Assembly: GCA_963422285.2 (NCBI GenBank)
Contig: CAXXJO010000001.1
Coordinates: 620,001-684,000 of the forward strand
Reading direction: 5' to 3'
Source of the DNA: VXYL01 sp963422285
GTDB taxonomy: Bacteria > Pseudomonadota > Gammaproteobacteria > Pseudomonadales > Azotimanducaceae
DNA: 64,000 bases
Positions within the stretch are counted from its first letter, which is position 1. Every line of letters begins with the position of its first letter. The position numbers and the translations under genes are program-made. Of this stretch, positions 1-9,624 are shown piece by piece. Under the pieces are notes generated by a model. It was given only the letters and a program-made list of their open reading frames with translations. It was not told the origin of the DNA and searched no databases.

Positions 1-1
1 G

Positions 2-688
2 CCGCTGGAGCACATCGACGAGATTGCCGCCGCCGGCAACCACCGAGGCGGCTTCGCCAGCCAGGAAGCATTGGACTATTTGGGCGGCTGGGGCTTTCGC
101 GGCAACGACGTGCATCGTCGCGCGCGGACCTTCTCCGGTGGCGAGAAGGCACGGCTAGTGCTGGCCGTCATTGCCTGCCAGCAGCCTGCCGTGCTGGTGC
201 TGGACGAGCCGACCAACCACCTGGATCTCGACATGCGCGCGGCTCTGGCGCTGGCGCTGCAGCAGTACCAGGGCGCCCTGCTGCTGGTTTCCCACGACCG
301 CCATCTGCTGCGCCAATGCGTGGACTGCTTCTGGCTTGTCGCCGACGGCCGCGTACAGTCCTTCCAGGGCGATCTCGATACCTACGCGGCGCTGCGCCAA
401 GCACGTCCGGGCCGCGCGCCCGGCGGCAGGAAGTCGTCCCGCCGTTCCGCGCTACGGCCCCTGCGACAGATGCAACAGAAGCGGCGCAAGCTGGAAGCGC
501 AGATCGACGTACAGACCCAGCGCATCAACGAGCTGGAGCGGCTGCTCGGCGAAGCATCGGTTCGCAACGCGCCGGATGAACTGGCGAAGCTGGCTGCGAA
601 TCTCGAGCAGATGCGCTCTGCCGTCGAACGCTCCGAACGGGCTTGGTTCGGCGTCCAGGAGGAGCTCGAACGAATCAACGTGGAATGA
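2..688 (+). CDS. ABC-F family ATPase, C-terminal part (YheS-like)
   Basis: The gene is cut by the left edge of the window; 228 C-terminal residues remain, read in the frame that starts at base 2. They carry the second ABC cassette's signature SGGEKARLVLA, a Walker B of the form VLVLDEPTNHLDLD, and an H-loop LLLVSHDRHLL. A charged, coiled-coil-like tail follows (about the last 90 residues). The TNHLDLDMR wording and the 'GDL..Y' segment after the H-loop match YheS-type ABC-F proteins, which are soluble and act on the ribosome rather than in transport. The stop overlaps the start of the next gene (ATGA), so the two are probably co-translated. The N-terminal cassette cannot be seen, so the exact subfamily (YheS or Uup) is an inference. 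Confidence 0.88.
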   Translation, partial: PLEHIDEIAAAGNHRGGFASQEALDYLGGWGFRGNDVHRRARTFSGGEKARLVLAVIACQQPAVLVLDEPTNHLDLDMRAALALALQQYQGALLLVSHDRHLLRQCVDCFWLVADGRVQSFQGDLDTYAALRQARPGRAPGGRKSSRRSALRPLRQMQQKRRKLEAQIDVQTQRINELERLLGEASVRNAPDELAKLAANLEQMRSAVERSERAWFGVQEELERINVE

Positions 689-1905
689 CCGCCCGCAATT
701 CGCAACCGTCGTTTCCTCGACGAGGGGACTTTCCCTGGTATCTCGCCAGTTCGAGCTTTTGGCTGGCGGCGATGACCTTGCAAGGATTCCTCGTCCAGTG
801 GCTGCTGGTCTTCCACCTCGAAGTCGAGGCCATGCAGCTCGGTGCCAGCCGGGCGCTGATGGAAGTGCCGCCGCTGGCAATGCTGCTGATCGCCGGCATC
901 TTCGCCGATCGCTTCGATGGCCGCCGCCTGCTGCTGGCGCTGTCGATCGCCGCCTGCCTGCCGCCATTGCTGATGATTGCCGTCCTGGGCCGCCTGAGCT
1001 ACTGGCCGATCATCGCTTTCGGCATCGTCATGGCGCTGCTGCAGTCGGCAAGCGATCCAGCGCGGGCGGCGATGATGAACCGCATCACCCGCATCGACAT
1101 CCAGCGCACGGTCACTGCCGCCACCGCAGTGACCACCCTGGTTGCGCTCGGCGCGTACCAGATCGGCGGGCGCCTGGAAACCCTGGGCCTTGCCAACGTG
1201 CTGCTGGTGCAGGCGGCGCTGTTCGCCGTCAGCGCCGCCGCCATCAGCCGCTTGCCGCCGCTGCCTTCGGCCAGCGCATCCTACGCCTTGCTGGCCGGCT
1301 TTCGCGCACTCTGGCAAGCGCCTCTGGTGCGCAACGTCATCGGCATCAACTTCGTCTCGGCGTTGTTCAACGCCGGCGCCTACATCGTCGTCATGCCGCT
1401 GGTGGTGCGCGAGGTCTACTCCGGCGATGCGGTGTTTCTGGGCGGCATGTTCACGGCGTTCACAGTGGGCAGCACCAGCGCCAACATGCTGCTGTTTCTG
1501 ACCATGCCGCTGCGCCGCCCCGGACGACTGTTCCTGGTGATGCAGTTGACTCGCATTGCCATTCTGGCCGCGCTGTGGTGCGAACCGCCGGCTTGGCTGT
1601 TCTTCGCCTTGGTGCTCTGCTGGGGCGTCAACATGGGCGTCACCTCGACGCTGGCACGAACCACGGTGCAGGAACTCGCGCCGGCGGCGCACCGAGCCAA
1701 GATTCTCGCCATTTTGCTGGGCAGCTTCATGCTGGCAAGTCCACTCTCGGCATTGATTCTCGGCCTCGTCGCCGAGGTCAGCGATGCTCCCTCCGCGCTG
1801 CTTCCCGGCATGGCCGTTTCACTAGGTATTTTCCTGGTAGGCACTTTCGCGAGCGGCCTTTGGACGTTCGAGTCGCCAAGTCATCGTCCTGCTGGGCCGC
1901 GGTAG
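685..1905 (+). CDS. MFS transporter (EntS/MFS_3-like exporter)
   Basis: The 406-residue protein is strongly hydrophobic, with about 12 membrane segments spaced through its length, as expected for a major facilitator protein of the inner membrane. After segment 2 there is a loop GIFADRFDGRR, the short MFS loop motif (G-x-x-x-D-R-x-x-R/G-R). The chosen ATG at 685 overlaps the stop of the ABC-F gene; an upstream in-frame start at 643 would add 14 residues inside the previous gene and is less likely. The overall pattern (segment lengths, NR-T-R region around residue 130) resembles MFS_3 exporters of the EntS type. The substrate cannot be predicted from sequence. Confidence 0.82.
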   Translation: MTARNSQPSFPRRGDFPWYLASSSFWLAAMTLQGFLVQWLLVFHLEVEAMQLGASRALMEVPPLAMLLIAGIFADRFDGRRLLLALSIAACLPPLLMIAVLGRLSYWPIIAFGIVMALLQSASDPARAAMMNRITRIDIQRTVTAATAVTTLVALGAYQIGGRLETLGLANVLLVQAALFAVSAAAISRLPPLPSASASYALLAGFRALWQAPLVRNVIGINFVSALFNAGAYIVVMPLVVREVYSGDAVFLGGMFTAFTVGSTSANMLLFLTMPLRRPGRLFLVMQLTRIAILAALWCEPPAWLFFALVLCWGVNMGVTSTLARTTVQELAPAAHRAKILAILLGSFMLASPLSALILGLVAEVSDAPSALLPGMAVSLGIFLVGTFASGLWTFESPSHRPAGPR

Positions 1906-2031
1906 GGTCTTCCTGCCGAGCATCGACGATGCTGCTGGCGCACAACCCAACGCATTGACCGCAGACGGGGAAGTCCGAACCGGGCGATCGACTTCCGACG
2001 TCCCGGCGGCTTGCGCTGCGGGGGCCAGCGG

Positions 2032-2160
2032 CAAGTGTCTCCGTTCGACTCCGTATCGCCGCGCCGCCACAAGATGCAGGGGCATGGGACGTATCGATGC
2101 CGTGTGTAGCGGCACATGAAGCAGGGCGGCTTGCCCAAAGTCAAACCGAGCCGCTACCGC
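2032..2160. repeat. MITE-like interspersed repeat, copy A
   Basis: The right end, caaaccgagccgctaccgc, is the inverted form of the left end found in the other copies. The inner stretch contains gatgcaggggcatgggacg, whose reverse complement recurs exactly in copy G (near 50630). Read on the opposite strand, copy A aligns with copy G over nearly its full length. The left end is degenerate. It lies in the gene-poor gap between the MFS gene and argE; the rest of that gap (1906-2031) shows nothing I recognise. Confidence 0.7.
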
Positions 2161-2230
2161 TCAGCGGATGCGATGGACGGCTTCCCGCAACCGTGGCACA
2201 GTGGGCCGCCTTTGCAGTTGGCACCACATC

Positions 2231-3388
2231 ATGGCGCTGCCTGGCCCCATCGACATGCTGAAAACGCTGATCGGCGAGCCGTCGGTGAGCTGCACCGACA
2301 CCGCTCGGGACCAGAGCAATCTTGCCGTCATCCACCATCTCGCCACTTGGCTGGACGATCTGGACTTCGACGTCGAGGTGCTGCCGCTGCCGGACAAGCC
2401 CGGCAAAGCCAACCTCGTCGCCCGTCGCGGAGCGACGGCCACCGCCGGCAGCGGCATCGACGGTCTCGTGCTCGCCGGACACACGGACACCGTGCCCCAT
2501 GACGACAGCCTGTGGAGCACCGACCCTTTCGCGTTGACGGAGCGCGAGTCCAGGTTCTACGGCCTCGGCACCTGCGACATGAAGGGGTTCTTTCCGCTGG
2601 CGCTGGCCGCCGCGGCCCGCTATCGAGACGCCGGGCTGGCACAGCCGCTCGCCATCGTCGCCACCTCGGACGAGGAATCGTCCATGGCCGGGGCTCGCCA
2701 TCTGGCGGCGAAGGGCATCCCGAAAGCCGCTGCCGCGGTCATCGGCGAGCCTACCGGCATGCGGCCTATTCGCGCCCACAAGGGCGTGGCCATGCTGTCC
2801 ATCGTCGTCACTGGCGCTGCCGGGCATTCTTCCAATCCGGACCTGGGCGACAACGCCCTGGACGCCATGCATCGGGTGATGGGCGCGGTGCTGGCGTTTC
2901 GTCGAGAACTGGCCGGGCGGCACGAAGACCCCAGCTTCGAGGTGACCGTGCCGACGCTCAATCTCGGCTGCATGCATGCCGGCGACAACCCCAACCGCAT
3001 CTGCGGCCGCGCCGAGCTGCAGATCGACCTGCGCCTGCTGCCGGGGATGGAGACGGCCGCCGTAGTGGACGAATTGCGCGGCCGGGTCGAGGCCGCCAGT
3101 GCCGATACCCCAGCCACGGTCGAGACGCTGTTCGAGCCGGTGGCACCGTACCAGACGCCTCCCGACGGCCGCTTGGTGAAGACGTTGGAGGCGCTTTCCG
3201 GCCAGCAGGCGCAGACGGTGGCGTTCGGCACCGAGGCACCTTTCTTCCAGGCCTTGGGCATGGAAACCGTGGTGTTCGGCCCCGGTTCCATCGATCAAGC
3301 GCACCAGCCGGACGAGTTCCTCGACGCCCGCCAGTTCAAACCGATGGTGGACGCCCTCGCCGCCCTGATCGCCCGATACTGCCTATAG
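2231..3388 (+). CDS. argE: Acetylornithine deacetylase
   Basis: This is an M20-family metallo-hydrolase that removes the acetyl group from N2-acetylornithine in arginine synthesis (cytoplasm). The 385 residues follow ArgE closely: metal-binding LAGHTDTVPHDD near residue 75, YGLGTCDMKGF, the catalytic TSDEESSMAG near 145, GEPTGMRPIRAHKG near 170, the dimerisation-domain GHSSNPDLG, and the C-terminal GPGSIDQAHQPDE with the last metal ligand. The ATG at 2231 gives a start that matches the family's length; an ATG at 2168 in the same frame would add 21 residues rich in Arg/Trp with no family likeness. Copy A of the interspersed repeat ends 70 bp upstream. Confidence 0.95.
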   Translation: MALPGPIDMLKTLIGEPSVSCTDTARDQSNLAVIHHLATWLDDLDFDVEVLPLPDKPGKANLVARRGATATAGSGIDGLVLAGHTDTVPHDDSLWSTDPFALTERESRFYGLGTCDMKGFFPLALAAAARYRDAGLAQPLAIVATSDEESSMAGARHLAAKGIPKAAAAVIGEPTGMRPIRAHKGVAMLSIVVTGAAGHSSNPDLGDNALDAMHRVMGAVLAFRRELAGRHEDPSFEVTVPTLNLGCMHAGDNPNRICGRAELQIDLRLLPGMETAAVVDELRGRVEAASADTPATVETLFEPVAPYQTPPDGRLVKTLEALSGQQAQTVAFGTEAPFFQALGMETVVFGPGSIDQAHQPDEFLDARQFKPMVDALAALIARYCL

Positions 3389-3551
3389 CGACCATGGGTC
3401 GAGGCATCGGCGAAGCCCTTGACGAACCTCTTGCCGCGCCGCTTGGGGAGACCGAGCGGCGCAAATCGCATGTATTGGCGGCTGCGCTTCTACCCTGGCC
3501 GCCTCCGCTCCCGGAGCGGCAACCCGAAGAACCGCAATAAGGAACTTCCCG

Positions 3552-5228
3552 ATGACGGATGCCAAACGTCCCTACTCCTCTATCGTCGTCGATGGCGTCG
3601 AGCAGGCGCCGAGCCGCGCCATGCTCTATCCCGTGGGCTTCAAGCGCGAGGACTTCGCCAAGGCGCAAGTGGGCATCGCTTCCACCTGGTCCATGGTGAC
3701 GCCCTGCAATATGCACATCGACGCGCTAGCGGACGCCGCCGCGCTAGGGGCCGACGAAGCCGGCGCCAAGAGCGTGGTGTTCAACACCATCACGGTGTCC
3801 GACGGCATTTCCATGGGTACGCCCGGCATGCGCTATTCGCTGGTATCCCGGGAAGTCATCGCCGACTCCATCGAAACCGTAGTCGGCGCGCAAGGCTTCG
3901 ACGGTGTGGTGACCATCGGCGGCTGCGACAAGAACATGCCCGCCTGCGCCATGGCCATGGCCCGCTTGGATCGGCCCAGCGTCTTCGTCTACGGCGGCAC
4001 CATCCAGACGGGCGCCCAGCGGCGGGACATCATCTCGGTGTTCGAGGCCGTGGGCGGCCACGCCGCCGGCACGGTGAGCGACGACGAGCTGCTCGCCGTG
4101 GAGCAGACCGCCATTCCCGGCCCCGGTTCCTGCGCCGGCATGTACACCGCCAATACCATGGCCTCGGCCATCGAGGCCATGGGCCTGTCGCTGCCGAACT
4201 CCTCCGCGCAGGAAGCCGTCGGCGAGCACAAGCGTCGAGATGCCTACGAGGCCGGTGCCGCCGTGGCGCGATTGGTGCAGGCAGGCATCAAACCCTCGGA
4301 CATCCTGTGCAGAGAAGCCTTCGAGAACGCCATCACGGTCGTCACGGCCTTGGAAGGCTCCACCAACGCCGTGCTGCACCTGCTGGCCATCGCCCATGCC
4401 GCCAAGGCGCCCCTCGCCCTCGACGACTTCGCCCGCATCGGCGCCCGCGTGCCCGTGTTGGCCGACATGCGCCCGGCCGGCAACTACGCCATGTCCGAAC
4501 TCATCGCCATCGGCGGCATCCGGCCGCTGATGAAGGCGCTGCTGGACGCCGGCCTGCTGCACGGCGACTGCCTGACCGTCACCGGCGCCACGCTGGCCGA
4601 GAACCTTGCCGACGCGGCGCCGTACCCGGAAGGCCAGCGCATCATTCGCCCTCTGGACGATCCCATCAAGCCAGACGGCCACTTGGTGATTCTGCACGGC
4701 AACTTGGCCCCGGACGGTGCGGTGGCCAAGATCACCGGCCACGAGGGCCTGCGCTTCACCGGCACGGCCCGGGTCTTCCACGGCGAGGAGGCCGGCATGG
4801 CCGCCATCATGGACGGCACGGTAAAAAAGGGCGATGTGGTGGTGATCCGCTACGAAGGCCCCAAGGGCGGCCCCGGCATGAGAGAGATGCTGAGCCCGAC
4901 CAGCGCTATCAATGGCCGCGGCCTGTCCGCTGACGTGGCTCTGATCACCGACGGCCGCTTCTCCGGCGGCTCCCACGGCTTCGTCATCGGCCACGTGGCG
5001 CCGGAAGCCTTCGAGGGCGGCCCCATCGCCTTGGTGGAGGACGGCGACGCCATCACCGTCGATGCCAAGCAGCGCCAGATCAACCTCGCCGTTTCCGATG
5101 GCGAGCTGGCGGCGCGACGCCGACGCTGGCAGAGTCCGGCACCCTACGCCACCCGCGGCACCCTGGCGAAGTACGCCAAGCTGGTATCGTCGGCTTCCGA
5201 AGGCGCGGTGACGGACAAGCATCTGTAG
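3552..5228 (+). CDS. ilvD: Dihydroxy-acid dehydratase
   Basis: IlvD dehydrates 2,3-dihydroxy acids to 2-keto acids in valine, isoleucine and leucine synthesis, using an iron-sulfur cluster. The 558 residues show the three cluster cysteines in family positions: VTPCNMH (residue ~50), GGCDKNMPAC (~120) and GPGSCAGMYTANTM (~195). The sugar-acid/dihydroxy-acid dehydratase signature GRFSGG with SHGFVIGH lies near 470. The length fits the short IlvD class (about 555-560). The start is supported by an AAGGAA sequence about 9 bases upstream of the ATG. It is monocistronic here, with 163 bases before it in which I see no gene. Confidence 0.96.
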   Translation: MTDAKRPYSSIVVDGVEQAPSRAMLYPVGFKREDFAKAQVGIASTWSMVTPCNMHIDALADAAALGADEAGAKSVVFNTITVSDGISMGTPGMRYSLVSREVIADSIETVVGAQGFDGVVTIGGCDKNMPACAMAMARLDRPSVFVYGGTIQTGAQRRDIISVFEAVGGHAAGTVSDDELLAVEQTAIPGPGSCAGMYTANTMASAIEAMGLSLPNSSAQEAVGEHKRRDAYEAGAAVARLVQAGIKPSDILCREAFENAITVVTALEGSTNAVLHLLAIAHAAKAPLALDDFARIGARVPVLADMRPAGNYAMSELIAIGGIRPLMKALLDAGLLHGDCLTVTGATLAENLADAAPYPEGQRIIRPLDDPIKPDGHLVILHGNLAPDGAVAKITGHEGLRFTGTARVFHGEEAGMAAIMDGTVKKGDVVVIRYEGPKGGPGMREMLSPTSAINGRGLSADVALITDGRFSGGSHGFVIGHVAPEAFEGGPIALVEDGDAITVDAKQRQINLAVSDGELAARRRRWQSPAPYATRGTLAKYAKLVSSASEGAVTDKHL

Positions 5229-5299
5229 CACAGACGAACTCGCCAAGACAGGAACGCGACGCCGAGAGAGCTGCTGCCCCGCTCCTCGCGCTGCCGAAG

Positions 5300-6310
5300 C
5301 GCTGCGCCAAGTTGGCGTAGGTGTGTAGATGCCGGCCAGCGCGAAACGGCGAACCGCATCATCGACTCCCCTAGTCCCGAGCCGTGGATGGGCCTCGAAC
5401 TCGGCCAGCAGATCGAACCCGCTGCCGATATCCACGGCGACGCCCCGCGCCGCTTGATCCACATGCAGTACAACTCCGCCCAAACGCCCGCTCCGACCAG
5501 ACATGGACAGCGGCGCAAGTCGCCGACGAGGTGGTTTCCACGCGCACCAGGGAATCCGGCTCGGTGCTCCCCCGGCCAAGGCCGGTTTCGACACAGTCGA
5601 ATCGACGCAGGGGAACTTGGCCGCCAACGCGGCAACGACATCGGTCTTGTCGGTTATGCAGACCACTCAGGTCGAGGCTTAGATCAAGTCGGCCAAGCAT
5701 TCCAGCAATCCGAAGTACAGATGCGCGAAGACGATCGCCTTGCCTGCCAAGCAACCACGGCCGGCTAATCGGAGCATGGTGTCGATGGAACGGAACGTCC
5801 CTATCCCGCCACGCAGGTCTCTATCGATCCCAGCAAGCCCCTTGTCCACGTTTTTGTTGACGCCGGCCGGCGTCTATCGATGCCGAGCACTCCGACCACG
5901 TCGGCATCTGCGACGGCGGCGTACATCGAATCCGGCAGTACGAGCATCCAGCTTTCGGCAAGTACGAAACGGTCGGATTGGTTATTGACCGCTTGTTGGA
6001 ACACATGCCTATCGAGATGCGGGGTGCCGTCGTATTCGCCGAACGCGAGAAAATGCACTTCGTCATCACCAATGCGAATCACGGAGAACGGCTCTCCGTC
6101 GGCCAAACGCTCCCTGACTTGGCGGAAGGTATCGGTTCGCCAACGCCCCGCGGCCACATCGAGACCACACGCCGCGTACGCATCCGCAACCCACTGGCGA
6201 TCGTAGTACTGCGGATGCGCGACCACGTCGCGCCGTACCTGGTCGATCTCCTCGTCGGGCACCGAGTTTCGTGTGAACAAGTCGGTGGCGGAGGGCCGCG
6301 CTCGGTTCAT
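5300..6310 (-). pseudogene. Decayed GT-D-fold glycosyltransferase-like gene
   Basis: The first ~169 codons, from the ATG at 6310, form an open frame with the GT-D hallmark PFSVIRIGDDE around residue 75. The frame then stops at 5801. The family's C-terminal motifs continue in other frames: FPCVDST-like strand near 5610, LVGAGVWAELYCMWIKRRG at 5500-5444, and immediately after it, one base out of frame, GVAVDIGSGFD at 5444-5412. Put together these give the expected order of the family (nucleotide-sugar region, then 'GAG...K..GG.A.DIGS..D'). At least two frameshifts are therefore needed to read it, one of them a single-base loss at about 5444. The 3' limit is approximate. The family assignment is from motif memory and should be treated as likely, not certain. 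Confidence 0.65.
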
Positions 6311-6326
6311 GCCGCACCTGACGAGA

Positions 6327-6698
6327 TCAAGCCAAGGCGATCTTGAATCGCGCCCAGGCGCTGTAGATCGCGCAGCCGATGGCGATGCCGACGGCATTGA
6401 TGGCGAGATCCAGGAACTCGCCGGTGCGCCCTTCCACGAAAATCTGCGCCACTTCGATCAGTACGCCGAAGGCGAACAGCCACAGCACCACGTCCAGCAT
6501 CGGGCCGTTGCGGAAGTGCGCTCGAAACAGCGCTGCGGCGAGGTAGGCGAACGCCGCCAGGTGGGCGACCGTGCCGCCGCTGAGGACAGCGGCGGTGCCG
6601 GTGGGATTGGGTATGAAGGCAATCCCCATGCACAGCGCCAAGGGAATCCAGAACGCGGCCACGGGTACTGCGCGCTGCGCAGGGAGGAGCGTTTTCAA
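6327..6698 (-). CDS. VanZ-like membrane protein
   Basis: This 123-residue protein has four hydrophobic segments and a VanZ-type C-terminal half: VLIEVAQIFVEGRTGEFLDL, matching the family's 'E..Q.....R..d..D...N..G...G' pattern (E, Q, R, D, N and G all present). The start is a TTG that overlaps the stop of fabV (TTGA), so it is probably translated together with fabV; no better start lies downstream. VanZ-like proteins are poorly characterised inner-membrane proteins; teicoplanin resistance is known only for VanZ itself, so no function is claimed. An intact gene between fabV and a dead gene. Confidence 0.75.
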   Translation of the reverse strand: MKTLLPAQRAVPVAAFWIPLALCMGIAFIPNPTGTAAVLSGGTVAHLAAFAYLAAALFRAHFRNGPMLDVVLWLFAFGVLIEVAQIFVEGRTGEFLDLAINAVGIAIGCAIYSAWARFKIALA

Positions 6699-7870
6699 GT
6701 GCCGTCCAGCGGATCCAAATCGGCATCGTAGTCGACGCCGTCGAATCCGAAGCCGAACAGGGCGAGAAACTCGTCGCGGAAGCGGGCGAGGTCGCTCAGG
6801 CTTTCGATGTTGTCGGAATCGACGAATTCCCAGCGGCGGCGCACTTCGGCCTGCACTTGTTCGGACAGCTCCCGGGCGTCGGCGCGCAAGCGGCCAACCT
6901 GGTCCCGAGGCATCGCCTCGCCGTACAGGCCGTCCCGAAACAGGCGGTCGATGTGCTCGATGCAAGATTCGTGGCTGCCCTGCTCGCGCATGACGCTAAA
7001 CAGGATCGACATGTACAGCGGCACCACGGGAATCGCCGTGCTGGCCTGGCTGACGATGGCCTTGAGGACGGCCACTCGCGCTCGGCCGCCGATAGCGACC
7101 AGACGTTTGCCGATGGCGGCGGCAGCGCGGTCCACATCGGCCTTGGCGCGGCCCAAGGTACCCTGCCGATAGATGCGGGCCGTGAGATCGCTGCCGAGGT
7201 AGGAGTAGGCGACGGTCTGGAAGCCGTCCGCCAGCATGCCGGCGTCGAGCAGAGCGTCGATCCAGAACTCCCAGTCCTCGCCCCCCATCACCTGCACGGT
7301 GGCGGCGGCGTCAGCGTCGCTCGCCGGCTCCAGCACGATGTCCTGCACCTCGCCTCGATCCACGTTCAGACTCTTGACCGCCAAGGGGCTGCCGAGGGGC
7401 TTGATGGCGGAGCGGTACTGTTCGCCGGTGCGCGGATGCGTCCGCACCGGCGCCGCGAGGCTGTAGACCAGGAGATCGATCTTGCCCATCTGCGCGGCGA
7501 TGGCGGCGATCACCTGTTCGCGCATCTCATCGGCGAAGGCATCGCCATCGAAGGTGCGGGCGAACCGCCCACGGCGAGAGGCGGCTGCTTCAAAAGCGCG
7601 GTTGTTGTACCAGCCCGCGGTTGCCGTTCGCTTGACCGTCGGCGCTTTCTCGAACGACACCCCGATGGTGGCTGCGCCGCAGCCAAAGCCGGCGGCGATG
7701 CGCGACGCCAGGCCGAAGCCGCCCGAGCAGCCGAGGATGAGCACATTGCTCGCCCCGGCAAGGGGGCCGCGGCCTTCCACCACGGCGATCTGCGAATCGA
7801 CGTTGGCGCGACAGCCGACGGGGTGCGCGGTGGTGCAGATGAAGCCGCGGATGCGGGGTTTGACGATCAC
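6695..7870 (-). CDS. fabV: Enoyl-ACP reductase FabV
   Basis: FabV is the NADH-dependent enoyl reductase that closes each cycle of type II fatty-acid synthesis and is naturally insensitive to triclosan. The 391 residues (family ~395-400) begin with the characteristic MIVKPRIRGFICTTAHPVGC. They carry the nucleotide-binding GCSGGFGLASRIAAGFGCGA near residue 48 and the active-site YSYLGSDLTARIYRQGTLGRAK with the widely spaced Tyr and Lys of the family. IPVVPLYMS and the F-G-F-G-F-D-G-V-D-Y-D tail are also typical. No fabI-like gene is seen in the window. Its stop overlaps the TTG start of the VanZ-like gene. Confidence 0.95.
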   Translation of the reverse strand: MIVKPRIRGFICTTAHPVGCRANVDSQIAVVEGRGPLAGASNVLILGCSGGFGLASRIAAGFGCGAATIGVSFEKAPTVKRTATAGWYNNRAFEAAASRRGRFARTFDGDAFADEMREQVIAAIAAQMGKIDLLVYSLAAPVRTHPRTGEQYRSAIKPLGSPLAVKSLNVDRGEVQDIVLEPASDADAAATVQVMGGEDWEFWIDALLDAGMLADGFQTVAYSYLGSDLTARIYRQGTLGRAKADVDRAAAAIGKRLVAIGGRARVAVLKAIVSQASTAIPVVPLYMSILFSVMREQGSHESCIEHIDRLFRDGLYGEAMPRDQVGRLRADARELSEQVQAEVRRRWEFVDSDNIESLSDLARFRDEFLALFGFGFDGVDYDADLDPLDGT

Positions 7871-8404
7871 TTGGACAACCTAGCGAACGGATAGGCGGGG
7901 GATTCTATCTACTTGGCCGTCCGTGGTGCCAGTAACCGGCTTGGGCAGGGCGATGTCATAGTTGGCTGCACCTCTTTGACGCGACAGATAGAACCGACGC
8001 CATTGACCATTCGTATCCACCGGCGGTGCAGTGCGGATACCTTGTTGGCGGATCGTCGCTATGGGAAAGCCGTCCGTCAGGAGCAGGGTGGCGTTGGTGG
8101 GCGTTTCGGCACATCTGTTCGGGGCGGCTGGATCGACTGGTTCTGCGCCGTGCGTGGTCAGGCCGCCTTCAAGACTGGCCGAAGCAGAGTCAAGGCCGAC
8201 TGCGTCCTCGCCTTGCGGTTCCGAACGGGCCAAGCCGTCGAAAGGTCCATCCCACTCGTGCAGAGAACCCAAGACATCCACGGCCTCGCGGGCTTCCTCC
8301 TCGGTTCCCCCACGCAAGCAGGACAGTCCGCGGGTCGGATCGAGCCGTCGGGCGATTCGCCTTCTAGACTGGCGACTGGTTCTAGAAGAATTCAAGGGGC
8401 CGTG
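7871..8404. other. Gene-poor stretch upstream of the P-loop ATPase
   Basis: About 530 bases without a gene I can support. The minus strand has an open frame over 7880-8400 whose last ~70 residues (TLLLTDGFPIATIRQQG, then QWRRFYLSRQRGAANYDIAL) look like natural protein, but I see no start, ribosome-binding site or family. It may be the 3' end of another decayed gene. Confidence 0.3.
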
Positions 8405-9624
8405 ATGTCCGAGCCGTCGAATCGCGCCGCGCCCGACCTCGAGGGGCTGCGCGAATTCGCCGAGAAGAAGGACCGCGGGCTGTCCCCGATCTTCGTCGGC
8501 CGCAGCGGCGAGCTTGCCCGTTTCGCCCACCTTGCCGAAGCGTCCTCGCCGACTGGCATGCCGGCGGGGACATCTCCGGCAGCACGACGGTCGTCGCGGG
8601 CTGTCCCGGCATGGGCAAGACGGCTCTGCTTCGGCGTTTCGTCGACGTCCACTGCAACCGCGAAGACGATCCCGACTCGCCGATGGCGGTGGTGCTCGAC
8701 TTCGGCGGCCTGCGCGACGAGCGCGACCTCGGCGAAGCGCTGCGCGCCGCGGCCAGGAACGCGCCATGGTGGAGAAAGATGGTCTCGGCTCTGGGCATGG
8801 ACGCCGCCAAGCGTCTCAAGCTGTCGAGCACCTTCAAAGCGGCGAAGTCCCTCGATCCCGGGAATCGGTCGCGCATGCGGCCGGTGTGCGTGGTGGTGGA
8901 CGAGATCCAGAACGTCGGCCCGGAGCACAAGTCGGGGCTGTCGGCGCTCCACAACGCTTCGTTCGGCTTGCCCATCCTGCCGGTGTTCGCCGGCCTCGGC
9001 GATTCGTTCGACGCCTTGCGGGAGGCGGGGATTTCCCGCTTGTCGGACACCGCCGCCATTCATCTCGGCCTGCTGTCCAAAGAGGAGGCCCGCGAAGCCG
9101 TGGGAATCCTGTTCGACCGCCACCGGGTCGCGGGTGGCGAAGGCGAACGAGGACGCTGGATCGCGACGATCGCAGACGACTGCGCCCGATTCCCGCAGCA
9201 CCTGCACGTCGGCATGCGCGAGGCGGCCCGCGTCCTCGCCGAACGCGGCGGGATTCTCGACCCGGACGGCTTGGTCGAAACACGGCGTTTGGGCGCCGAG
9301 TCGCGCAGGAGGTACTACCGCGGCAGGCTCTCGCCAATGGTGGAGGATCAGCCCGAAACGCTGCTGGCTTTGGCTCGCATCGCGTCCGGCAACGAGCCTC
9401 GGCGCACGAAAACCCGAGCGCGTCTGGTGGACGCGGCCGTCGAGCAGATGCGGACGCAAGGCGACGCGTACGATGCGCCGACGAGGGGCGAAGCTCGCCG
9501 AATCGTCAATGCCATGATCCACGATGGGATTCTTCAAATAAACCATATAGGCAGCTACGAGGTGCCGATTCCGTCGATGCGCACATGGCTGTTGCACGAC
9601 TACGCCCGCGAAGTCGGAGCGTAA
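8405..9624 (+). pseudogene. P-loop ATPase gene split by a single-base frameshift
   Basis: The ATG at 8405 opens a frame of about 46 codons ending in IFVGRSGELARFAHLAEA. At about 8542 the homology moves one frame back: VLADWHAGGD, then the Walker A AGCPGMGKT at ~8600, Walker B PVCVVVDEIQ at ~8885 and a sensor-like PVFAGLGDS. The frame then stays open to the TAA at 9624 with a winged-helix-like C-terminal region. The two halves join smoothly (LAEA|VLADWHAGG) if one base is restored, so the gene is about 405 codons long with one lost base. This is an AAA/STAND-type ATPase; no partner domain is visible and the function is unknown. No slippery heptamer is present at the junction, so programmed frameshifting is unlikely. 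Confidence 0.7.

Noticed and set aside
8535..8555. Programmed -1 frameshift in the P-loop ATPase gene
   Set aside because: No slippery heptamer of the X-XXY-YYZ type and no clear stimulatory structure at the junction.
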